Source: an uncultured Chloroflexota bacterium
GTDB taxonomy: Bacteria; Chloroflexota; Anaerolineae; Promineifilales; Promineifilaceae
NCBI GenBank assembly: GCA_937958365.1
Contig: CALFEW010000582.1
Coordinates: forward strand, 1 to 5,688
DNA length: 5,688 nt
Direction: 5' to 3'
A program made the translations under genes and the position numbers. Within the stretch, counting starts at the first letter, position 1. Each line of letters begins with the position of its first letter. Under the pieces are notes generated by a model. It was not told the origin of the DNA and did no database searches. It worked only from the letters and a program-made list of their open reading frames with translations. Below are positions 1-5,570 of this stretch, piece after piece.

Positions 1-179
1 AAGATGTGGACGGGGGCTATACAGCGCGGGCGTTGGATCATTCGATTTTTACAGACGCCGATAGCTGGGATGAACTGAAAAGCATGATTCAGGAAGCGGT
101 TAGCTGCCACTTTGAACCGGCCGACCGCCCCAAACTCATTCGTCTGCACATGGTTCGGGATGAGGTGATTACGGCATGA
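1..179 (+). CDS. hicB: HicB-like antitoxin, 3' end (partial)
   Basis: Only the last 58 codons are visible; the reading frame begins at base 3 and stops at TGA 177-179. The fragment reads DVDGGYTARALDHSIFTDAD, then a helix (WDELKSMIQEAVSCHFE), and ends RPKLIRLHMVRDEVITA. The GGYxARAL strand, the SIFTDADSWDEL turn and the following helix are the partial RNase-H-like fold of HicB-family antitoxins, which bind and neutralise HicA. The protein ends shortly after this fold. No C-terminal ribbon-helix-helix or helix-turn-helix domain follows, unlike full-length HicB, so this is a short single-domain form. Its stop overlaps the hicA start (ATGA), so the two are probably translationally coupled. Antitoxin precedes toxin, the reverse of the classic hicAB order. 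The promoter lies outside the window. Family assignment rests on the fragment plus the adjacent hicA. Confidence 0.8.
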   Translation, partial: DVDGGYTARALDHSIFTDADSWDELKSMIQEAVSCHFEPADRPKLIRLHMVRDEVITA

Positions 180-415
180 AGCTGCCGCGTGATCTGGATG
201 GGGATGAGTTGGCAAAGTTATTACGGCCGTTCGACTATGAAATTACCCGGCAAGTGGGCAGTCATATTCGCCTGACCACCACGCGCAATGGTGAGCATCA
301 CATTACCATCCCGCGCCATCGTCCATTGCGCATCGGAACCCTGAATGCCATTTTGCGCGACGTGGCGCAGCATTTGGACATGAGCAGAGATGAATTGCTT
401 GACGCTTTGTTGTGA
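176..415 (+). CDS. hicA: HicA-family mRNA interferase toxin
   Basis: A 79-residue protein, the usual HicA size, with the small dsRBD-like HicA fold. HicA toxins bind and cleave mRNA and are held inactive by HicB. The N-terminal helix (DGDELAKLLRPFDYE, residues 8-22) is followed by the family signature QVGSHIRLT (26-34), whose His30 is the expected catalytic residue. The strand HHITIPRH (41-48) and the C-terminal segment LRIGTLNAILRDV (51-63) are also typical. The start ATG (176) overlaps the antitoxin stop. A Shine-Dalgarno-like GAGGTGA at 162-168 lies 7 nt upstream, inside the antitoxin gene, and supports this start. All key residues are present, so the toxin looks intact. The 70-bp gap to the convergent deacylase gene has no clear terminator. 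Confidence 0.92.
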   Translation: MKLPRDLDGDELAKLLRPFDYEITRQVGSHIRLTTTRNGEHHITIPRHRPLRIGTLNAILRDVAQHLDMSRDELLDALL

Positions 416-485
416 TCTGAATCGGCTGGCGAGTGCGAAGTTAGAGAAGTAGTGGCGAGGGGGGAGGCAACGGCCGTGCCCGCAC

Positions 486-959
486 CTACTCATCCCCAAA
501 TTCCACCATCTCCACCTCTCCCAACGCCCGACGCAACGCATCTTGTCCCAAGATCACCGTCACGCCCCGCTCGCCTGAACCGATGGACATTTCCTCAAAA
601 GCGTAAATGCTGGCGTCGGCCAGGATGCGCATGGGTTGGGGCAGGCCAAACGGAGCCACCGCGCCCCGTTCATAACCGGTGACGCGCCGCACTTCTTCCT
701 CGCTGGCCGTCGTCAGCCGCTTCTCGCCCAGGTATTGGCGCAGCGTTTTCCAATCAATCTGCTGTGGTCCGGCCATCAGCACCATCACAAAACTCTCCGC
801 CGACAGGCGAAACACAATGCTGCGGATGATCTGGCCTGGCTCTTGCCCGCGCTCGACGGCCGCCTGTTCCAGCGACGCTACCGGGCCGGGATGCCGGAAT
901 ATGCGGTGGGGAATGCCCCTGGCGGTCAGGGCCTGGGAGACGGGGGGGATGGAAGACAT
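486..959 (-). CDS. YbaK/ProX-type aminoacyl-tRNA deacylase
   Basis: A 157-residue single-domain protein of the YbaK / prolyl-tRNA-synthetase-associated (INS-like) family. Such free-standing cytoplasmic domains hydrolyse mischarged tRNAs, for example Cys-, Ala- or Ser-tRNA. Family landmarks run in order: the N-terminal RGIPHRIFRHPG (14-25), the IIRSIVFRL strand (44-52), the GYERGAVAPFGLP loop (95-107; compare GYxxGxxxPxG) and the C-terminal GSGERGVTVILGQDAL (127-142). Length matches stand-alone members (about 155-165 residues). The Lys that is functionally important in YbaK (K46 in the Haemophilus protein) aligns with Arg46 here. The specific substrate cannot be read from the sequence. The ATG at 957-959 gives a full-length product, but no Shine-Dalgarno is visible and a long inverted repeat ends 8 nt upstream. 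The gene lies 61 bp downstream of the aminotransferase on the same strand, so read-through co-transcription is possible. It is convergent with hicA. Confidence 0.88.
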   Translation of the reverse strand: MSSIPPVSQALTARGIPHRIFRHPGPVASLEQAAVERGQEPGQIIRSIVFRLSAESFVMVLMAGPQQIDWKTLRQYLGEKRLTTASEEEVRRVTGYERGAVAPFGLPQPMRILADASIYAFEEMSIGSGERGVTVILGQDALRRALGEVEMVEFGDE

Positions 960-967
960 AAAGATTG

Positions 968-1018
968 AAGATTGAAGATTAAAGATCGAGGCTGTACCAA
1001 TCTTTAATCTTCAATCTT
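968..1018. repeat. 19-bp perfect inverted repeat built on 7-bp units
   Basis: Bases 968-986 are exactly complementary to 1000-1018 (arm AAGATTGAAGATTAAAGAT) around a 13-nt loop. The left side begins a tandem series of 7-mers, AAGATTG (961), AAGATTG (968), AAGATTA (975), then a degraded copy (982). On the plus strand the right arm runs into six T (1017-1022), the form of an intrinsic terminator. On the minus strand, where the two flanking genes are transcribed, the hairpin lies just after the aminotransferase stop and 8 nt before the deacylase ATG, with only a weak U-rich tail (UCUUUAU). It may attenuate or terminate between the two genes, or be a dispersed palindromic element. Confidence 0.8.
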
Positions 1019-1020
1019 TT

Positions 1021-2175
1021 TTAGTTCAGCAGCTCTTTCAGCGCGGCCAGCAGGATGAGGACGTTTTCCGGGCGGCTGTTGTAGCCCATCAGGCCGACGC
1101 GCCAGACTTTGCCGGCCAGTTTGCTGAAGCCGCCGGCGACTTCGATGTTGTAGTCGCGCAGCAGGCGGCCGGCCACGGCTTTAGCGTCTACGCCATCGGG
1201 CACGCTGACGGTGGTGAGGCTGGGGATGCGCTGTTCAGGGTTGGCGACGTGGCAGGCCAGACCAAGCTCAGTCAGGCCGTCCCAGAGCAGTTCGGCGGTG
1301 GCGCGATGGCGCGCCCAGCGGGCTTCCAGACTTTCTTCGGCGGCCACGCGCAGCCCTTCGCGCAGGGCGTAAATCATGTTGCTGCTCATGGTGTGATGGT
1401 AGCCGCGCACGTCGCCCAACCAGTAATTGCGCAGCAGCGTGGTGTCCAGATACCAGGTGTCCACTTTGCTGCGTCGTCTGGCAATTTTTTCTATGGCACG
1501 GGGGCCAAAGGTAATGGGCGATGCGCCGGGCGGGCAGCTTAAGCCTTTTTGGGAGCAGCTATAGGCGGCGTCTATATGCCAGTCGTCTACCAGCAGCGGG
1601 GCAGCGCCCAGGCTGGTGACGCCATCGGTGAGCAGCAGGCAGTCAAATTCACGGCAGATTTCGCCGATGCCGGTGAGGGGCTGTAAAGCGCCGGTGGAAG
1701 TTTCGGCGTGGACCAGCATGAGGATGGCCGGGCGGTGTTCCTTCACGGCGTCGTAAATTTCGCTGCGGTCGAACACCTCGCCCCAGGGTTTTTCGATGAT
1801 ACGCACGTCAGCGCCACGGCGGCTGGCCATTTCCACTAACCGTTCGCCAAAGAAGCCCATCACGCCCACCAGGACCACATCACCACGCTCGACGAGATTG
1901 GCTACGGCCGTTTCCATCGCCGCGCTGCCTGTGCCACTAATCGCCAGGGTAACTTCGTTGTCTGTTTGCCATGCGTAGCGCAAAAGCTCCTGCGTCTCAT
2001 TCATGATACCGATGAACGCCGGGTCCAGGTGGCTTAATTGCGGCATGCCCATCGCCTGCAAGACACGCGGATGGGCGTTCGAGGGGCCGGGGCCGAGCAG
2101 CAGCCGCGGCGGCACGTCTAACGTTTGGGTGACAATGCGGTGCTTTTGGTTGGTAGAAATCGTTTGGGTGTGCAT
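1021..2175 (-). CDS. Alanine/serine-glyoxylate-type class V aminotransferase
   Basis: A 384-residue PLP enzyme of aminotransferase class V (fold type I), close in length to alanine-glyoxylate and serine-pyruvate aminotransferases. It should move an amino group from alanine or serine, commonly to glyoxylate, in the cytoplasm. Visible landmarks: LLLGPGPSNAHPRVLQAM (25-42); the cofactor-phosphate loop SGTGSAAMETA (80-90); HAETSTG (156-162); the pyridine-binding Asp184 in LLTDGVTSLG (181-190); the Schiff-base Lys210 in CSQKGLSCPPG (207-217); TMSSNMIYALREGL (262-275); and the substrate-carboxylate Arg359 in WRVGLMG. No essential residue is missing. The start is supported by GGGAGGAG at 2185-2192, about 9 nt upstream, and by a promoter further upstream. 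The exact substrates are unclear: related enzymes include ureidoglycine-glyoxylate and other class V transaminases, and no glycolate or purine pathway gene lies nearby to decide. Confidence 0.92.
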   Translation of the reverse strand: MHTQTISTNQKHRIVTQTLDVPPRLLLGPGPSNAHPRVLQAMGMPQLSHLDPAFIGIMNETQELLRYAWQTDNEVTLAISGTGSAAMETAVANLVERGDVVLVGVMGFFGERLVEMASRRGADVRIIEKPWGEVFDRSEIYDAVKEHRPAILMLVHAETSTGALQPLTGIGEICREFDCLLLTDGVTSLGAAPLLVDDWHIDAAYSCSQKGLSCPPGASPITFGPRAIEKIARRRSKVDTWYLDTTLLRNYWLGDVRGYHHTMSSNMIYALREGLRVAAEESLEARWARHRATAELLWDGLTELGLACHVANPEQRIPSLTTVSVPDGVDAKAVAGRLLRDYNIEVAGGFSKLAGKVWRVGLMGYNSRPENVLILLAALKELLN

Positions 2176-2234
2176 GGGATTTATCTCCTCCCGATGATCA
2201 GTTGAAAAACAGATGGGTAAACAAAGGTAAGGCG

Positions 2235-2263
2235 ATCATACGTCGTCAGGGGGGAATTTTCAA
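2235..2263 (-). promoter_or_regulatory. Sigma-70-type promoter of the aminotransferase gene
   Basis: Read on the minus strand, TTGAAA (bases 2263-2258) and TATGAT (2240-2235) are separated by exactly 17 nt. Each hexamer matches the consensus at 5 of 6 positions. Transcription would begin near 2228, giving a leader of about 50 nt before the ATG at 2175, with the GGGAGGAG ribosome binding site at 2192-2185. Position, spacing and strand all fit. No operator was recognised. Confidence 0.65.
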
Positions 2264-2324
2264 TAGCAAGTCGGGACGCGGAAAGGCGCGGACCTGGCGA
2301 ATCATCGCGGATGGCGTTGTAAAA

Positions 2325-2360
2325 ATCCGTGTTCATCCGCGAAAATCGGCGGCATCCTCG
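2325..2360. repeat. Degenerate 10-bp-periodic ATCCGCG repeat
   Basis: ATCCGT (2325), ATCCGCG (2335), ATCGGCG (2345) and ATCCTCG (2354) start 10, 10 and 9 bp apart, with A/T-rich linkers between them. A further related ATCATCGCGG lies at 2301. The series is not coding and does not form an obvious hairpin. It resembles degenerate intergenic repeats built from ATCCGCG-type units, but copies elsewhere in the genome cannot be checked from here. Confidence 0.5.
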
Positions 2361-2428
2361 TTTTCCCCGTGCTATTCACAAACTGGGCATGGTTCATTCT
2401 CTGTAAAATCATCTTGGCAAATCTTTTC

Positions 2429-2460
2429 TTGTAGCCGCGGTAAGGATACCGCGGCTACAA
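2429..2460. repeat. 14-bp GC-rich perfect palindrome with AGGA loop
   Basis: TTGTAGCCGCGGTA (2429-2442) is exactly complementary to 2447-2460, leaving the tetraloop AGGA. The stem contains CCGCGG and would be very stable in RNA or as a cruciform. No T-run of terminator type follows on the plus strand. It sits between two outward-facing promoters, where no terminator is needed, so a REP-like or MITE-like dispersed palindrome or a protein-binding site is more plausible. Confidence 0.75.
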
Positions 2461-2535
2461 ATTGTGCCAAAAACAGCAAAGGTAGTGGCAATAAGGTTTG
2501 GGGGATTAATCCCTGATAAATCTCGCCCGTTCATC

Positions 2536-2564
2536 CTGACTTTTTATCAAAATTATGGTAAATA
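2536..2564 (+). promoter_or_regulatory. Candidate promoter of the P-type ATPase gene
   Basis: CTGACT (2536-2541) lies 17 nt upstream of TAAATA (2559-2564). The latter is preceded by TGG (2556-2558), giving an extended -10 context. The -10 hexamer itself is poor (3 of 6), and an alternative TATTAT lies at 2563-2568. A start near 2571 would leave a leader of about 30 nt before the ATG at 2603. The same TTATGGTA string precedes the gene at 5571. The call is tentative. Confidence 0.35.
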
Positions 2565-2602
2565 TTATGCTGTCCTATTAATCAGTGATTTCACAGGTGA
2601 AA

Positions 2603-5341
2603 ATGCAAACTAAACAATCGTGGCATACAGAGTCCATGGAAGACACCCTGGCTGCCTTGAACAGCAGCGCGCAAGGATTATCTGAAACAGATGCGCAGCA
2701 GCGCCAGGCCCAGTTCGGCCTGAATGAACTTATTGAACGGGGCGGTAAACACCCCTTACGCCTGCTGTGGGAGCAGGTGAGCAGCACGATGGTGCTTATT
2801 TTGATCGCGGCCGTTGTCGCTTCCGCCTTGTTGGGCAAGGTGACAGAGGCGGCGGCCATTGGGGCTATCGTCGTGCTGTTTGTGATTTTGGGCTTTGTCC
2901 AGGAATACCGGGCAGAGCAGGCGATGGCCGCTTTGAAGAAGCTGGCGGTGCCGGTGGTGCGTGTGCGCCGCGACGGCCGTCTCCAAGAAATATCCGCCCG
3001 TGAACTGGTTCCCGGCGATATTTTTGTGCTGGAAGCGGGCAACGCCGTGCCCGCCGACGGCCGTCTCATCGAAAACGCCAATTTGCGCGTGCAAGAATCG
3101 GCCCTGACCGGCGAATCGGAAGCGGTGGAGAAGGAAACGGCCGTCATCGCCAAAGCTGATCTGCCCCTGGGCGACCGGCGCAACATGCTTTACATGGGCA
3201 CGGCCGTGACGTATGGCCGGGGTACGGCCGTTGTCACGGCCACCGGCATGGAAACTGAATTGGGCAAAATCGCTACGCTTATCCAGAGCGTGGACGAGGG
3301 GCAAACGCCGCTGCAAAAGCAGCTCGACAGCGTGGGCCGAATGCTGGCCATCGCCGGCGTGGCGGTAGCCGCCCTGGTGCTGTTGATTGGCGTGCTGTCC
3401 GGCGAGGCGCTGGAGGAGATGTTGTTAACGGCCGTTTCCGTGGCCGTCGCGGTGGTTCCTGAAGGTTTACCGGCCGTCGTCACCATCACCCTGGCCCTGG
3501 GGGCGCAGCGCATGTTGCGGCGCAGCGCCCTCATCCGCAAGCTGCCCGCCGTCGAAACCCTCGGCTCCGTCACCGTCATCTGCTCCGACAAAACCGGCAC
3601 GCTCACCGTCAACCGCATGACCGTGACCGTGATTGACGTGGCCGGCCATTTTCTGGAACTGGCCGGGACCGGCGAACAGTCGGCCTCCTACCTCAAGCTG
3701 GCCGATAATCCCGACGAGTTGTTTGCCAGCCGTCCCTCGGCCATCGGCCTGACGTTGGCCGCCGGCGCGCTGTGCAACGACGCTTCCGTCAACCCAGACC
3801 CGGAGACCGGGCGTTACAACGTCATGGGCGATCCCACCGAAGGAGCGCTGCTGGTGGCGGCGCAGCAGGCGGGCGTTACCCGGGCAAGTTTGGAGGCTGT
3901 CCTGCCGCGTGTGGCCGAACTGCCCTTCGATTCCGACCGCAAACGCATGACGACGGTACATGAACTGGCGGCCAATGCAGGAAATTTGCCAACGGCCGTG
4001 CGCAGCCTGCCCGGCACGGACACCCCTTACGTCGCCTTCACCAAAGGCGCGGTGGATGGCCTGCTGGCGATTACCGACCGGGTGTGGGACGGCGACAAGT
4101 TGGTCCCTATGGATGAAATCTGGCGCACGCGCATCGAAATCGCCAACACCGACATGGCCCAGAAGGGGATGCGCGTGTTGGGACTGGCCTTGCAAGGTCT
4201 AGATGCGCCGGATGAGCCGCTGGAGCAAAATCTGGTGTTTATTGGCCTGGTGGGCATGATTGATCCGCCGCGACCGGAAGTGAAAACGGCCGTAGCCACC
4301 GCCAAAGCCGCCGGAATGCGCCCCATCATGATCACCGGCGACCATCCGTTGACGGCCCGGTTTATTGCCCATGATTTGGGCATTAGTCAGGACGGCCGTG
4401 TCAAAACCGGCATCAACCTGGACCAGATGACGCCCGAAGAGCTGGAACAAACTGTCGAAGAAGTCTCCATCTATGCCCGCGTCTCGCCGGAACACAAGCT
4501 GCGCATCGTGGAGGCCTTGCAGCGCCAGGGCCACATCGTTGCCATGACCGGCGATGGCGTCAACGACTCGCCCGCTTTGCGCCGCGCCAACATCGGCATT
4601 GCGATGGGCATCACCGGCACCGATGTGTCCAAAGAAGCGTCCGAGATGGTGCTGCTGGACGACAATTTTGCGACCATTGTCGCGGCGGTGGAGGAAGGGC
4701 GGGTCATCTTCGACAACATCCGCCGTTTTGTGAAGTTTTCCATCGCCGGCAACCTGGGCAAGGTGCTGGTAATGCTGGCGACGCCGCTCATGGGCATTGC
4801 CGTGGCGTTGGAACCACTGCAACTGCTGTGGCTGAATTTGCTCACCGACGGCTTGCTGGGGCTGGGGTTGGGCGTGGAACCGGCGGAAAAGGGCATTATG
4901 CAACGGCCGCCGCGCGAACCGCAGGCCAGTCTGTTTAACGAAGGTTTAGGCCGCCATATCTTATGGGTGGGGGCGTTTGTGGGTCTGGTGGCGTTAGGTG
5001 TGGCTTACGCTGCCTTTGATCCGGCCCACGTGGAAGATGAAACGTGGCAAACGATGTTGTTTACCACGCTGGCCTTTTTGCAGGTGGGGCAGGCATTGGC
5101 GTCGCGTTCCAGCCGGGAATCATTTTTTACGTTGGGCTGGCGCACTAATCTGACGTTGCTCTGGCTGACGCTGGTGGTTATTGGGCTGCAATTGGTGGTG
5201 GTGTATTTGCCGGCGCTTGAGCGGTTCTTCAGTGTGGACCCACTTTCGCTACCGGAACTGCTGATTTGCGTATTGTTGGGCAGCCTGGCCTTTTGGGCGA
5301 TTGAGGCCGAGAAATGGTGGTTGCGGCGAAACGGCCGTTAA
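2603..5341 (+). CDS. P-type cation (Ca2+-like) transporting ATPase, type IIA-like
   Basis: A full-length, 912-residue P-type ATPase that would pump a cation, probably Ca2+, across the inner membrane at the expense of ATP. In order: an N-terminal cation-ATPase domain (about 7-60); TM1-TM2 (61-102); the actuator domain with TGES (169-172); TM3-TM4 with PEGLP (286-290); the phosphorylated Asp329 in SDKTGTLT; the nucleotide domain with KGAV (481-484); the P-domain motifs TGDHP (578-582) and TGDGVNDSPAL (649-659); then TM5-TM10 (about 710-901). PEGLP and NLLTDG (745-750) are the SERCA-type ion-site signatures. Compared with SERCA1a, site II acids (Glu287, Asn745, Asp749) are kept, but Glu771 is Lys720 and Glu908 is Gln827. 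I chose ATG 2603 because AGGTGA precedes it closely; an in-frame GTG at 2585 would add six residues. Ca2+ specificity is inferred. Confidence 0.93.
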   Translation: MQTKQSWHTESMEDTLAALNSSAQGLSETDAQQRQAQFGLNELIERGGKHPLRLLWEQVSSTMVLILIAAVVASALLGKVTEAAAIGAIVVLFVILGFVQEYRAEQAMAALKKLAVPVVRVRRDGRLQEISARELVPGDIFVLEAGNAVPADGRLIENANLRVQESALTGESEAVEKETAVIAKADLPLGDRRNMLYMGTAVTYGRGTAVVTATGMETELGKIATLIQSVDEGQTPLQKQLDSVGRMLAIAGVAVAALVLLIGVLSGEALEEMLLTAVSVAVAVVPEGLPAVVTITLALGAQRMLRRSALIRKLPAVETLGSVTVICSDKTGTLTVNRMTVTVIDVAGHFLELAGTGEQSASYLKLADNPDELFASRPSAIGLTLAAGALCNDASVNPDPETGRYNVMGDPTEGALLVAAQQAGVTRASLEAVLPRVAELPFDSDRKRMTTVHELAANAGNLPTAVRSLPGTDTPYVAFTKGAVDGLLAITDRVWDGDKLVPMDEIWRTRIEIANTDMAQKGMRVLGLALQGLDAPDEPLEQNLVFIGLVGMIDPPRPEVKTAVATAKAAGMRPIMITGDHPLTARFIAHDLGISQDGRVKTGINLDQMTPEELEQTVEEVSIYARVSPEHKLRIVEALQRQGHIVAMTGDGVNDSPALRRANIGIAMGITGTDVSKEASEMVLLDDNFATIVAAVEEGRVIFDNIRRFVKFSIAGNLGKVLVMLATPLMGIAVALEPLQLLWLNLLTDGLLGLGLGVEPAEKGIMQRPPREPQASLFNEGLGRHILWVGAFVGLVALGVAYAAFDPAHVEDETWQTMLFTTLAFLQVGQALASRSSRESFFTLGWRTNLTLLWLTLVVIGLQLVVVYLPALERFFSVDPLSLPELLICVLLGSLAFWAIEAEKWWLRRNGR

Positions 5342-5367
5342 GGAATGAAGATTAAATAACATACGGA

Positions 5368-5401
5368 AGATTGGACAAATCTTCTGAGATTTGTCCAATC
5401 T
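5368..5401 (+). terminator. 15-bp hairpin after the ATPase gene, possible terminator
   Basis: AGATTGGACAAATCT (5368-5382) is exactly complementary to 5387-5401 around a TCTG loop, starting 26 nt after the ATPase stop codon. The position suits a terminator. The stem is A/T-rich, however, and is followed by AAACG rather than a T-run, so intrinsic termination is doubtful. An mRNA 3'-end stabilising hairpin or a dispersed palindrome is the alternative. Confidence 0.45.
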
Positions 5402-5504
5402 AAACGTGCAAATTATTCAAATCTCGTTCCTAACCATCACGACAGACTGTAATCGGGTGATTTTATGGGCATGAGCGCCAGCGTGAATTGGTTCGGGCAA
5501 GTTA

Positions 5505-5513
5505 TGGTACAAT
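5505..5513 (+). promoter_or_regulatory. Extended -10 promoter of the right-edge gene
   Basis: TGG followed by TACAAT (5508-5513; 5 of 6 matches to TATAAT) forms an extended -10 element. No good -35 lies at 17 nt (GAATTG), as is tolerated by extended -10 promoters. Transcription near 5520 would give a leader of about 50 nt before the ATG at 5571. Confidence 0.45.
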
Positions 5514-5570
5514 CCAACAGGGAAATAAACGGTCAGGCGCTATTACCTGGTTGCCTTCTGTAACGACGTT

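Larger units (their letters stand above)
2176..2602. other. Divergent intergenic region with promoters and repeats
   Basis: About 430 bp separate the divergent aminotransferase and P-type ATPase genes. The region holds the aminotransferase ribosome binding site and promoter on the left, a degenerate 10-bp-periodic repeat (2325-2360), a 14-bp palindrome (2429-2460) and the putative ATPase promoter on the right. A plus-strand open frame crossing it (2202-2516) looks non-coding: it has a basic, low-complexity composition, no recognisable domain, and it crosses both the opposing promoter and the palindrome. No tRNA or riboswitch was recognised. Confidence 0.6.

Noticed and set aside
416..485. Possible terminator between the convergent hicA and deacylase genes
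   Set aside because: The only symmetry is the short GGCA-ACGGCCGT-GCC, which is one copy of the iterated octamer with a few flanking matches. There is no T-run, so it is not a convincing terminator.
636..975. Long plus-strand open frames opposite the deacylase gene
   Set aside because: They are shadows of a well-supported minus-strand gene with clear family motifs. Their products are Arg/Ser/Gly-rich with no domain.
961..1018. CRISPR-like or insertion-sequence end
   Set aside because: The repeats are 7-mers without spacers, and there is no transposase or target-site duplication nearby.
2202..2516. Plus-strand open frame of 104 codons in the divergent spacer
   Set aside because: It crosses the opposing aminotransferase promoter, the phased repeat and the 14-bp palindrome. 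Its product is basic and low in complexity with no recognisable motif.
2578..4903. Several long minus-strand open frames within the ATPase gene
   Set aside because: All are antisense to continuous P-type ATPase motifs. Their His/Gly/Arg-rich compositions are typical of GC-rich reverse frames.
5465..5563. Small open frame of 32 codons just upstream of the right-edge gene
   Set aside because: It has no Shine-Dalgarno and contains the likely extended -10 promoter of the next gene. Its product shows no recognisable features, so it is probably a chance frame.
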